Shown here piece by piece: positions 23,753-37,600 of a stretch of DNA of 64,000 bases (position 1 is the stretch's first letter; the number at the start of each line of letters is the position of its first letter). Under the pieces are notes generated by a model, which was not told the origin of the DNA, did not search any database, and saw nothing but the letters and a program-made list of their open reading frames with translations. The translations under genes were made by a program, and so were the position numbers. The DNA is from Mytilus edulis (taxonomy: Eukaryota > Mollusca > Bivalvia > Mytilida > Mytilidae): NCBI RefSeq assembly GCF_963676685.1, contig NC_092354.1:67034241-67098240 (forward strand), written 5' to 3'.

Positions 23753-26700
23753 AAAAACATCAAGAGTGGTACTTTGTAATAAATGTGTAATTCAGGTTTC
23801 AGACAGGATAAATATGATGTGTTATCCCAGACTTAGGGTTTTAAATCCCCTTCGAAACCTGAAATGGTAATGGCAGGTTTTCATTCTTTCCACGCTGCAA
23901 GAGGGTAAAAGGAGGACTAGCGCACATTTTAATATAAAAGTTAATAGAACTCTTTATTGTGATTCTTTAAAACAAAATATAATAGATTAAAATCCTTAGT
24001 AGTGTTCAAACATACATGCTTAGACTAATAGAATAGACTTTTCAGACCTGAGACGTTGTTGATTAAAATGAGTGTGCCTGAAATGCTGGTGGATATTTAT
24101 CAGGGCAACCATCCTAAAAATGTTTTCTAGGCAGACCAGCTTGAAAGAAGTGTCTTTTTTCAGTAAAGTCTTTTGTTAGAATCACTCTTTTTATTCACGG
24201 GGAAAAGGAAAAACCAACTGTGAAAATCTGTAAATATATTTTAATCCTTCAATTTTGATACAAAACATAACATACCTTTCAGTGATATGTATAATAAATA
24301 ATGTAAACAATAGCAATTAACAAGTACAACATAATACAAAATATGTAAATAATCAATGAGTTACAGTAAAACCCAATATAGCAGAACTTTACAACCAGTT
24401 AGAATTTTGTCTGTAGATGATAAAACAAAAAGATTACAGTATAGTCAAATAGAATAGTTGATATGTGTTGTACACATCACACTTCCCAACTTTTTTTTCA
24501 CTATAGGAATGTATTTCTACCAAGCTATATTCAATTAAATAACGTCTAATATAGCAGAATTTTACAACCAGTACAATTTTTGTCTGTTGATGATAAAATA
24601 AAAAGATTATAGTCAAATAGAATAATTGATATGTGTTGAACTACCACACACTTCCCCAACTATTTTCACTTTAGGAATGTATATCTACCAAGCTATCCAA
24701 TGATATCAAGCTTTTGTATTTACTATCAAATTTAATGCATAAAAATATTTCAACATTCTATAAACATAACTATACATATTTTATATATAATAAATCCATG
24801 TAAGGAATAATCTTTGAATACATTATATATATCATGCAAAAAGAGGCAAAAGATATCAATGAGAATATAAATTAATCTCCACAAAATCTTCGGTGTTCAA
24901 ATAAATTTCAAGAACATTGATTTAAAAAAAATCAAGAGAATTTCCGATATGTTCTTTCTTTCATTGACTGAATGGAGTCCTGTCTTTGGGATTCTTGTCA
25001 AACATTTCTAAGTTATTCCTTTAGTCGAAACAATTATATTGAGCAGTAATGCTGTAAATATCCTTTTAGAATCAAAAATAAGAATGGTGAAGTATTTTCT
25101 TTTAAAATGCTAAGGGTTGTAATCAACATTTTAAAGATGCATCAAGTTCACCATGGTTTTATTTGGTGCTGTTGATATTTAGAAACCAGAGCAGACTTAA
25201 AGAAGTTGATTTTCAAAATACAAATTTAAATATCAAAATTGAGGACTGAAGCAGCTTATGTTTAAAATTTGAAATGAAATCTCCCTATTCAAATTGCTAG
25301 CATATTTTGATCAACTGGAAGTGTGTGAGGGAGAACTGAGTTTATTCATCAATGTTACATTTTGACTGCTTTTAGATGATTTTTATTCACCTAAGGGGGA
25401 TAATACACATACATTCTAACTTCAGAGGAAAATTGTATACATAAAACATACAGGAGTTTAAATTATGACTAAGAAATCCTATATTAAAAAAATATGAAAC
25501 TATTGATTTCCTAATGAACTGAAACTTGTACACAAGTGTCTTTTTAAAACAGTGTTATTTCTATCCTAGATCAGAGCAAAACGTTTTTACCACACTTTAG
25601 TCATTTGAACTATGATAAATTGAAACAAAACAAAAAGTAACTAGGGTTTAAGGCACATTTAATTTCATATGCATAACAAGGTTAATTTATAATGCTCTAT
25701 CTGGCTTAAAAGTCTCAATAACTAATGGTTCATTCTACTTACAGTTCATCAATATGCCTATCTAAATCTGAATAGAAGTTTTCTTAAACACTTAACTTGA
25801 TTGTACCCTATTATCTATAGTGACAATTTTACCAAGTGTAGATGTGCTTGGTTCTCAATACAACCTTCCAATTGAAGATAATGCAACTCCCTGGAGTTTT
25901 TTCATTACAGTATGTAAAATAAAACCAGGTTTTAAGAGTGTTGTTACGCATACGTAGTGGTTTAATTAATACAAAGCTTAGCTTGAGTTGAACATATTTT
26001 ACACAGAAATTTGTATTATTATCATTGAAGATACACATTCGTGCACAAGTTATTTTGTAGAAAAAATTGGCAAATATTTGTCCTTAAAAAAAAATACAAT
26101 ATCAAATATGTGTATTCTTCTTTTTTATCTTTTATATTTCTAAAAACTTTATAGTCTTTTGTTTATAGTTTCATTAATTGAGAAATAATTTTTGTAATGC
26201 CACAATTTGTAGAAAATATATATATATATACGAATGAAAAAAAATCATATAAATTCACTTCATCAAAATAAATAAATATAAATCATGCTAGCACTAAAAT
26301 GACTGGAGAAGTCAAATGACTTAGACATACCTTAAACTTAACATTAACATAAGATATGTCAATACATGTATGATTTTGAATGAAACTTAGTTCAGATATA
26401 GTTATCTCCCATTTCCCACAATAAATAACTGAAATTTAAAGCACATCATACTAAAGTTAATTTCTCCATAAAAAAAAAAAACACACATTGAAATCTGAAT
26501 GGAGATTGCAATTAAGAATTGAATGCTTCTTTTTGTAGATTCATTGGGGTGTTGATCGAAGTACATTTTGTATGAAGCCCAGAAGCTCTTCATTTGTGTG
26601 CACAGTCAATGCTGTTACAACCCTATGAAATGATAAAAAGAAGTATTTAATACTAATAATTACATTTTTTGGCTAGAATCATGAAAACACAATTTCTATC

Positions 26701-27458
26701 AATTTTTATTTTTATTTACATGTGCAATTAATTTTGGGAGATCGTGTCATCATGATTGTTACTTTTCATTCAGTTATGAATGTTAATTTCAGAGGACACA
26801 AGATTGCTGTTAGCCAATCAAAATAATGCTTCATATGTAATGTAAATATTTAAACATAAAGCTGTGTTGAAAAATTCCAATGACAATCCCAGCTATAAAA
26901 CAGTTTTTTTTATGGAGAAAGTAATTTTAGTCTGATGTGCATTAAATTTCTATTTGTAGCAATTTTTTTTAATTCTCTAGATCTGACTACACAATCCTTT
27001 AAATTTTTTCACTATGACAAAAACATGTACTACGAAACCAAAATTCACAGAAAACTTTTCCTAATTCAGAAAAAGTAAAATTTAGAAATTATTAATAAGA
27101 CACAATGTTTCATCAATAGACCTGGCACTTTTTATTTCCTACAAAATACTTGTTGATGCCAGATACGAAGAATTACCTTAAATGTATATATTCAAAAAAA
27201 TATTGTTCAAAACAAAACCCCAAAAACAGAAAGAAAAAAAAACAGCATAAAAGCAAATATAATCATAATAATAGAATACATGCATAGTCACAAATATAAA
27301 TGTTATATACAAATATGTGTGATATAAAAATCAAATTATAATATTATGACCAGAAATAAAGCTTTAAACTTGACAATCAGATCTTTACTCCAGATACTTG
27401 CTATAATCTATTAATGTGAATGATATTTTCATGGTTGATACAAGCTTGTTTATGTCAT
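23753..27458. other. Gene-poor AT-rich stretch
   Basis: No coding exon was found. Contains the duplication at 24375-24720, several AT-rich tracts (ATATATATATA near 26218) and nothing else recognised. It lies beyond the 3' end of the Rab gene. Confidence 0.4.
24375..24720. repeat. 173-bp tandem duplication
   Basis: Two head-to-tail copies: AATATAGCAGAA(C/T)TTTACAACC at 24375 and 24548, followed in each by GATGATAAAA, AGTCAAATAGAATA, TTGATATGTGTTG, TTAGGAATGTAT or TATAGGAATGTAT, and CTACCAAGCTAT. Confidence 0.75.
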
Positions 27459-27459
27459 G

Positions 27460-27635
27460 AGGGCTATTCCAGAAAAAAATGTATGGGGGGTTGAAAGGCT
27501 CATTATATTAATAATACATGGGTGATGGGAATGAGAGCAACTTTTCACACTATAATCAATTACAATTGTCTGGTTAGCGGGTGCTGACAAAAACTGCCTT
27601 CCAATCCCCCCATACATTTTTTCAGGAATAGCCCT
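27460..27635. mobile_element. 176-bp inverted-repeat MITE
   Basis: Terminal inverted repeats of about 35 bp: AGGGCTATTCC, AAAAAATGTATGGGGGG at the left and CCCCCCATACATTTTTTC, GGAATAGCCCT at the right. No clear target duplication. Confidence 0.75.
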
Positions 27636-27971
27636 AAGTTAATTTTTGTTCTCTCCCTTTTAAATTTTACAAAATATTGTGCAGAAAAAGTTCAGGTCAT
27701 GGACACAAAATACATCTTGTCGTGTTATTTACAGAGGTATTCACTACTTTTTTGAGAATCTAACTAGTAATTTTGGTGTTACAATGTAATTGAATTGCAT
27801 TGTTGGTTGTTTCAGCTTGCAACTTTTGATTGCTGAAGTTGAAAAGAAAGATACAGAAATGACATTTATGCTTAAATTTTCTGAAAAAAATTGTACACAT
27901 CATTACCCATAATACATGTATATTGATTGAAGCAGGTGCTGAGTAAAATATATATAAAAAAATACTATTTG

Positions 27972-28125
27972 CAGTCTGCACGGTAAGCCACTAGTCCGAT
28001 TCCCCAGACTAGTAAAATTTCATTTGGACTAGCAAGTTTTTGCAAAATTTTTTTTGGCCCAATAAGAAAAATGTCAGAATATTGGTCTTCTGACTAGTAG
28101 TTGAAAAAGTTTTTTGTGCAGACTG
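27972..28125 (+). mobile_element. CAGTCTGCAC MITE, copy 1
   Basis: Ends CAGTCTGCAC and GTGCAGACTG; interior ACTAGTCCGAT, GACTAGTAAAATTTCAT, AATGTCAGAATATTGGTCTT. Flanked by TATTTG on both sides (27966-27971 and 28126-28131). Confidence 0.85.
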
Positions 28126-28477
28126 TATTTGCCAGTAAATAGTTCACCATATATCCCCTGATTTATGAACCTCATACATTAATAAGAATAAAAGAAGATG
28201 TGACTAACATGTCTATGTGACAGTAATTGAATGGAACATGAAAACACACTGCATGATTTTTTTACATTTTGAATGTCCTTAAATGCACATAGTTTCTAAT
28301 CAACATATTTATCAGTTTTACTGTAATATCTATTTAAATTGTTATCATGTTTCAAGTATTGTTTTCATAATTTGAAAGGTGAAATAATTTGAATAGTGAA
28401 AAATCTCATCTTTTTCGATTCTGTTATTAATTTTTTCCTTTCTGCAACCATATTAACAGCTAAGATTTGCTATACTC

Positions 28478-28483
28478 TTTATT
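28478..28483 (-). terminator. Candidate polyadenylation signal of the Rab gene
   Basis: AATAAA on the minus strand, about 190 nt past the TAA stop of the Rab gene. It is the first perfect hexamer noticed downstream. The cleavage site is not visible and other signals could be used. Confidence 0.35.
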
Positions 28484-28672
28484 TCAAGATAGATTCAACA
28501 ATGAATAATTTCTTGAATACAGAATTAATACATTTGTGTAATAACTGATTCCATGTATATGCTCAAAATGATGCTATTTGTATGCAATTTCATTTTGTAT
28601 ATTCCATCTTGATATTGTCCAATCAATTTACAGGTTACATTTATAATCATTTGTAAAACATCCTCTGATTGG

Positions 28673-31600
28673 TTAACAACCACATGCTTGACTGTTGTCA
28701 TTGGTTGAATCGTCATTTGGCACAACTCTAGATGTAGTATCAGCTTTAGCTTCAGATTCTTCAACTTGTTTCTTGAAAATATCTATCAACAAAAAGTATT
28801 TTACATTGTATATTAATGTATATAAGCATTGATAAGATTAAATAAAGAACCTTAGTGAGCACGCTCACATACCCCATGTCCCCACATTGTCATCGGAGAA
28901 ATTAAATTAATGCAAGAAAAAAAAATTGTATAAGAAAAAATATTGAATAATATTTTTCTGTCAATATGCACATCTACATACTAAGTAAGTCCTTATTATC
29001 TACAAAGTTTCATGAAATTCAATTGTGTGGTTTCAGAGGAGTTTAGATGACAAACTGTTGAAGTAGTACATTAAAAATAAATAGGTTCAAAGGGGCGTAA
29101 CTCCTAGAAAAAAAAAATAATCGCAATTTCCTGTCGATATGCACATCTACATAGTATGTCATTATTATCTACAAAATTTCATGAAATTCTGTTGTGTAGT
29201 TTCAGAGGAGTTGCGATAACAAACTGTTGCAGTAGTAAATTTAAAGTAAATAAGTTCAAAGCAGTGCAACTACTGGAAAAAAAAATGAATCTTAATTTCC
29301 TGTCTATAGGCAAATCTACATATTATGTCCTTATTATCTAAAAAGGTTTCGTGAAATTTTGTATTTTGTTGTGTGTTTTGAGAGGAGTTGCGATGACAAG
29401 AAACAGGACTGACTGACTCACTGACGGACTGACGAGTCAAAAACATTATACTCTCTGCAACTTCGTTGAATGGGGTATAATTGTAAATATAAAGTCATAA
29501 TTCTAAAATATTTCTTTAATGGTCAAAGGACACATAAATGATAACTAATGTTTACTATTGTTTTTTGAGAACATACAATGTTTTTCAATTACAGTCAAAA
29601 TTTCAAATCCTTCTTTCCAATTACAGAACCAATATAATATCATAGAATTTTTTTTTTAATCTTCTCTCATCATGGATCAACATGAAATATTTGACTCTGG
29701 TTATCATACGATCATTTTTTTTTTTTTTTTTTTTTTTTTTTTCACGTAATAATATCTTTATTGCATATTTGCTGTAACAATTTACTTTTTTTTTTGTCAT
29801 GGACATCAATGGAAAACTTTCCTACAGTGGACACATGATCAAGGGTTAAACAACATGCTGTTACAACTATTGATAAACATGTAAGAAGTTTAAAAGTAAT
29901 AAATAACTCACCAATTAAAAGGTTGTTAAATGCCTCACCAACATTTGATGAATCTAAAGCTGACGTTTCAATAAATGAAAAATGTCTTTCATCTGAATTA
30001 AAAAAAAAGAAAAACAAATATTATTGGCTGAAAGTGAGTGTATAAATTAGTACAGTATAATTTTTTTCCATATTTTATGTACTTCTTTTAACAACTATGT
30101 TGTATGCACTGAGTTATTATCATTTTGTAAAATACTCTTCACCCTTAAAAGGAATATTATGGAAGTAAACAAATTTTCTGTTTGGTTCATAGGAATTAAC
30201 AAGCTGAACTGTAATATATAGCTGACTTATGATACCCTATAAGAACTCCAACACATCACATAGTATATGGCATACCCACATGTAGTTAAATTGAAAATTA
30301 CAGAAAGTCTTGATTTGTATAATTCCATTCAATTATTGAGCCATATCTATTTTTCTCATCAGCCATACATTATCATGAGCTCACAAAACGCTCGAAATAA
30401 GAAAAGATTTTATATAATTCTCAATAATAATAGCTCACTAAATGTTTAAAAAAAAAAAAAAAAGAGAATTCCAGTTGTCCCCCTTTGAGTAGTAAAAAAA
30501 AAAGATGAGAAATTAAAAGTTTTGTTTTTTGTAGGAACATATTTTTTACATTTATATGCCTTGAACTTCTAAGAGTTAACTTCTACTAAAAATTTGTGCT
30601 ACCCTATGCTTTACTTTAAGTCTTCCTGAGAAATTAATTTGTTCCCCATGTAACAGTTTTTTACAAGTAAAATTCCAAAGTTGTGTCTCTATGAGATGAA
30701 AATTATTATCTTAAAAACAGATATAATAAGGAGCAGTATGTATACCTGCAAAAGCTCTGCCCTCCTCATGTGTGACTGTTCTTTGATCACGTAAGTCTGT
30801 CTTGTTACCCACTATAATAACACAAACATTAGGATCAGCATGCTGCTGTAATTCACTCAGCCATTTCTGTAGATTCTCAAACGTGTGTCTCTTTGTAATA
30901 TCATAAACTACTAAAGCACCAACAGCTTGTCTATAATAGCTGAAAATGTAACATGAAAACAAATCGTATAATAAATTTCAAATTAGTAAAATGTTTTTAT
31001 TATTGCAAACAATGCAACAGAATATGAATTGCCAAAAAATTGACATTTGGATAGTATTACTTCAATATATATAGCAATTATTCTGAATTCAAAATAATCA
31101 AATATTGTATTTTGGTACATTGTTTTAATATAACAATACATGCAAATAAACAAATTTGATTTCCAGTATTTGAATACAACCCACAGCTTGTATATAATCA
31201 AATTAAACAAGAATGTGTCCAAAGTACACGTATCATGCGTATGCCCCACTTGCAATATTATTTTCCATGTTCAATGGACCGTGAAATTGTGTAAAAAATC
31301 TAATATGGCATTAAATTTAGAAAGATCATACCATAGGAAACATGTGAACTATTAAAGTTTCAAGTTGATTGGACTTCAACTTCATCAAAAACTACCTTGA
31401 CCAAAAACTTAAACCTGAAGCGGGACAGACGGACTAACGAACAGAAAAACCAAAAACTTTAATCTGAAACTCGCACTTTTCTGAAACAATTTTCTATGTT
31501 TTATGTTCAGTGGACCGTGAAATTGGGGTCAAAAGTCCAATTTGGCTTTACAATTAGAAAGATCATATCATAAGCAAGATGTGGACTAAGTTTCAAGTTG

Positions 31601-34600
31601 ATTTGACCTCAGCTTCATCAAAAACTACCTTGACCAAAAACTTTAACCTAAAGCGGGACAGACAGACGAACGAACAGAAAATAAATGGAGAATTTGTTCA
31701 TGGGAATTTTTCAACTAATGTTTCAGAAAAGGGAGAAAGTTTGGTAACATTAAAACGTTTAATCCCGCTGCAAAAGTTTGCACCTGTCCTAAGTGAGGAA
31801 TCTGATTACAGTAGTTGTTGTCTGTTTATGTTGTTCATACATATTTCTCGTTTCTTGTTTTTATATAGATTAGACCGTTGGTTTTTCCTGTTTGAATGGT
31901 TTTACACTAATAATTTTAAGGGCCCTTTATAGCGTGCTGTTCAGTGTGAGCCAAGGCTCCGTGTTGAAGGTCATACCTTGACCTATAATGGTTTACTTTT
32001 ATAAATTGTAACTTGGAGAGTTGTCTCATTGGCACTTATACCACATGTTCCTATATCTATTGTAAGCAGACTTTGACTAAATAAACCATATTACACAAAT
32101 TAGAGAATCTACAGTAGTTGTTTATGTTTTTTAACTTTTGTGGACTGTAACTAGTTGTCTATGGCAATCAAGCATATATCTTCATATTTATAAAGTTACT
32201 CGTTATTTTTTACCATTATCATGATTATACCTAGCATACCTATACTTACACACTAGTAATTGCCCTATATCTTTCCTGACCAGCAGTATCCCAAATCTGA
32301 GCCCGAATTGTCTTGCCTTTAATGACCATATTTCTGAAAGAAAAACATTTTTATACTTGAACATGTTTGAATTAAACATGTCCACATCTAACTTATTCTT
32401 CGATAAAGGTTTTAAATAATATTCAGAGATAAAAGGACCAGTCTTAACTGTTAGCCACTAGTCCGATGCCCCAGGTAAATATTGATTCGGACTAGTGAAA
32501 ATTTTCAAAATTTTATATAGTCACATATGTACAAGTTTTGATATTTAGTTTCCATACTTCTAGATGAAAAAGTTTTTGGTGCAGACTGAAGGACCAGGAT
32601 TTTTGTGTTTACAATTTGAGGTCTTCCTTTGCACAATGAACATGAAATGTCAGGTGTTAATAATAATCACTCTCAAGAAAGAAAGACTCATGACCTTTGC
32701 ATTATTTAAGGTTCAACTTTGGAATAAAGAGGTCATTAATCTGGGACCACCATCAATTTACTTAATATTAATTTTCTCCTTTCAGAGTCTGGACTATTTA
32801 AACTATAAAATGTCAGATTGCTTACCGGTATGCTTGAAAATCATAAATATATTCTGTATTTATATAACTGTAATGTTAGATGCTTCAGATCAAATTAAAA
32901 CCCTTCATATTTTTTTTTAAATCTTTGAAAATCTATGCCCAATCTAACCTTATTATTATCTAGGTCCTTAAGATTAAATCTAACAAAGTTTGTCTAGGTT
33001 GTTTGAAACAAATACACAAGGCATAGAACAAAGAACATAGAACATGTAGAAAGGACAAAGTGTGAAAAAATAAAATTTGAGGGAAATCTTTGTTTTAAGA
33101 TTCTTTAAAGGGAAACTTCGCAAAAAAATCAAAAATTGATATTATGTTCATTCTGTATAAAAATGCTCAAATTCATAGATATTAAAGTTTTATTCCGCTA
33201 GATAAGCGATCACCATCGATTTTAAATTTAGAGTATCAATTCTCTGCGATCCGCCATTTTGTCTTCTTTCCCGATTAATAAAAACGATATGTCTATAAAC
33301 CACAAAGAAACAAAACTACAGTAACCGATGTAGTCGTAATTGCGTGTCGATATCTTGTCAATCGTACGGTTGTTTTATCCGACTAACTAACTTGATACGA
33401 AAAATATTCTTACTTTTTTTAAATTACCATGGTCTGTTGTTTTTAAACTGTTGATATTGGAATTAGGTGAAAAGTCAAAGTTGAAATCATAAATAAGTGT
33501 TCCGTGAAAATTGTTTTCGAAAATCTAATTTGTTCATAATTCTTTAAAGTAATAAACAAATATATTTTGATCTTCCCTCATCTGATCACCAGCATGGCTA
33601 AAGGTATTACTTCCAAAGGTATTGTGAGGGGTGTGAGGTGACACGTCCAGGTATTCAAGCGATTTCCTGTCGGGCTTGCAAGTTCATGCATCGTTTCACT
33701 TCTGCAGGTATTGATCAGTGTACACGGCTGATAACTTATAACTTATAACTTTCCATTTTGAACTATCAGATGAATAATATACAACTCTGTCTTACTTGTC
33801 ATTACTAAACTCATACGCTTGTTTATAAATAACATTTCTGGTGTAAAGAATATAATTCATAAACATATAAATAATACCCAAAAAATAAGATTTGATGAAA
33901 TTAAAATCTATTTAAATATTTTTTCCAAGGGTGAATTTGGGAAAATGTAATATATAGTCATTGTCAATAGTGAAGGACAGATTGGAACAGACCAGAAATA
34001 TTGATTTAAAAAAATGTACGCACTTGCCGACGATTCGTTTATACGACTGGATAGAAAGTAACGGAACTATAGCGCAATTTAAAATATATACATGTATACA
34101 TTGAACATAAGAAAAAAACATATATTTTGAATAAATAGGGGTAAAAGTGTTGTAAATAGACTAGTCCACGTATGCCAACAGTATGTAATCATCGAATGTC
34201 GATAGACTATTGTATACCAAAAGAAGAAGAGAACCAATTTGATTTAAATACAGGTCGATGTATAACTTTTGCTTTGGTTCATTGAAGCTGTGGACCTAGT
34301 AAAATCACAGATTTATATTTCAATAAGATTGTTCTCGAACAAAGGAAGTAATTCGTCATCACAATTGTTATATATGCCACTGGACAAACACTAATTATCC
34401 CCAGGGAATGTGAATATTTTGCTGGGAAACTTTTAAGTATCAAAGTTTCAAATTAATTTCGGGATTTATTTTCTTTCTTGGTATTCAATAACAGAAAAAA
34501 GAATAAATTACTTGTTCGCTAAATAGGGGTATTCTTGTCAGATAAAAGACTTTTAGTTATATTTAAAAAATAGGGAAATATGACATTAAATTGGTTCTGT

Positions 34601-37600
34601 CTTTTTTTTTAAACATTGTTAAAAAGATGTGTGTCTAAGGTGAACGCCACAAGAACCCTGTAATACTAGTACGAGAGTATAGCATGTAAACATTCCTTCT
34701 CAATAATATGGTTGTATTGGAAATCTTTTCATACAGATTGACAACTCATTGTCCGATATGCATGTAATATTTGCCACATGACGCCCATAGTTCTTTCTAC
34801 CATCATCATCTTATTCTGTGATATTGCTGTAAACATCGATGGTTCACACCCAAACAAAATGGGAGTAATGGACCTTCAGAGCTTCTCCGTGTTATACACT
34901 TGTGAAATATATAGACGAAATTTCTGTATTGAAATGAATCTACATCTCACAAACAGGATTTTCAAATAACGATTGTGAGTAATCACCTTACAAACCAATA
35001 TAAACGTATGGCAAGATATAACCATGAAGGAATTTAGTTTTTGTCAGACGCAAGAACTCATCACTATATATATCATAAACGTATACGTATATATATGCAT
35101 ACAGTTTCAAATATTAAGAACAAGCGGTCGATGTCGATAGTCTGTTTTCTAACTGTTCAGAGTTAGACATGTCACTTGTTCATTCTTGGAAGCCTTCATA
35201 TTCCCCGTCTAACGATGGGAACTCTTTCTGATTGTGTTGACTATAAATGCTTGTATGGTAATTCTGTCGTTTATCTGTACAAGCGGTTGCATTTCCTCTC
35301 CTTTCCCAACAAACAAACGAACGAAACGTCACTAGTCTGATTTCTCTGGAGCTCATCCTCAATGGCTCTTATACGTCAGGAAACTTACATGTATACTAAT
35401 AATGATTGTTTCAAGAACAACGATGTATGGACGAACTATTATAAATTCGTCAATATCAGTTATGCATGACTAAAATATAACTTTTATTACAACTACTGTA
35501 TTACTTATTTGGATTAATGACGGCTATCATGTTCAACATTGCACAAATATTATCATAGAATTTTAAAAAAAATCCTCAAAAATCCTCAAAAGAAATAATG
35601 CCTTAGCTTAGATAATTGATATTCTTTTCACAAAAAGTTCGTGTAAATGATTGTCAAATGAATTTAATTATGTAAGAATAAAATGTTAAAAAGAAACTAA
35701 AAAAAAATCATGCATGTTGTATGTTGTATTTTTTTGTCAATTAAAAACTTTAAAATTGCAATAGTTTTATTAGCATTTAAACACAGCCAGATTTGAATAC
35801 AAGTTAAGAAATTCCGGTAAAGTCAATGATATCAAACAGATGTACAATGGTATATCAAATTGGGTAATATTGCATTTAGTTTTTATAAAAGATTAAAACT
35901 ACTATTTTTTGCTTCATATTTGAATCTTTACGCCAATTGCCGCTAAGAAAGTAATCAAAAATTGTTTCCTTTTATTTTTATACACTTTCGGAATTACGAA
36001 TCTGAATTTTATTTTCAATTAATTTACACAATTTAATTATTGTATCTTTATTCTCATCGTGTATTAAATCTTAGTGTATTAACATCGTGACAGCATACTC
36101 TTTCTAATCCTTTCTGTTTATCCTTTCCAAATAACAACATTTATACCTGTGTACGCTTGAACTCACACCTGCGGCTAAATAGCTACAAGGTAAACGAATT
36201 GACCTCAAGCCGAGAAATATACAGTGACCTTTACAAAATAATATACACACTCTGCTCACACATTAGTTGCATTGAAATGATTATCAAAACAATAACGGTA
36301 AATAGAACTGAAATATTTTCAGTTCAATATCAGTAAAAATGTTCAATAAATATTTATAAAAATATTCAAAAATGTTCAATAAATATTTAAAAAATATATT
36401 ATATCTCAACAATAATTAATTAAATTTATTCAAAAACATTTACTAGAGATAATTTTATAGGAGTTTAATTCAATCAATACAAAACGGTATATGCATATTC
36501 ATTTTCGTTCATTCTTATATTGTGGTTAATAACTTCGACCATTCGTCAGCTGTGCGCTTTTAATTACGTATATTGTCGATAAGCTATAAGAGTTAAACAG
36601 ATTTTATTTTTTCCCATAATTCAATAAATCGGGCTAAAACGTCACGACCCACTCGAGAATTCAACCAAAAAAGTTACAAATACTTGATTTTCTCCGTTAT
36701 TAGAAGGAATATAAATTTAAAACTTTGCAAATGTGTTTTTTATGTTAAGATGAACATAATTATATGACAAGTAAAAAATCGCGGAATTTCCCTTTAAGAG
36801 TATTTTATATTGGTTAAATTTAACAATGATAAATAATTTTTATGTATTGATCTAAAAAAAAATTATTTTTACCTCAAATGTTAATTATTTTAAGTATGTA
36901 ATTTTTTAAGTTTAGTTAAACTTCAGGTTAAATTTCCAGTATTAACTCGTTTTCACTTTTGGATTGCAACTGACTTACACATGTTTTTTTGTACCAATAA
37001 AGTTTACCTTGTAGAGAATTCCACGCCAATAGTTGTTTTACTTTCAGCATCAAATTCATTCCTAGTGTATCTAGATAACAGGTTGGTTTTCCCTACTCCA
37101 GAATCTCCTATCAGTACAACTGTAATATCATTTGGAAATATCGTTTTAAAACAATTTTAACTAAGGTTATCTATTTAAAATTTATTCTGTTAAAAGGTCT
37201 TTTCTATAGAATCTTGACTACATTTTTTCATATTTATAACACGTGAGAAAACTTTAAAATGAAAAAAAAAATTACCAAAACTTTTATGAACGCTGTTGAT
37301 ACATGTATATATGATATATATAGATTTCTGTTTTAGTTGCTCATAGTTGAAGCCAATTATGTCTCAAATAAAAAGGATGAATTACTGCAAATCTTTGTGA
37401 AGATGGAGGATGAAGTTCAGTTTCAGTCTCTATGATTTATAGGATCATAGGATCATTCCCCCCCCCCCTTTTCTGGAAAAAATTATATACATGATATATG
37501 GGTTGCTTATATAGGGAATAACTGAAGCATGACCGGAGCGGGCCCCCTCTTAGGCAGTCAGTGGGCGCCCACTTATGAAAATTTTTGAATCCGCCACTGA

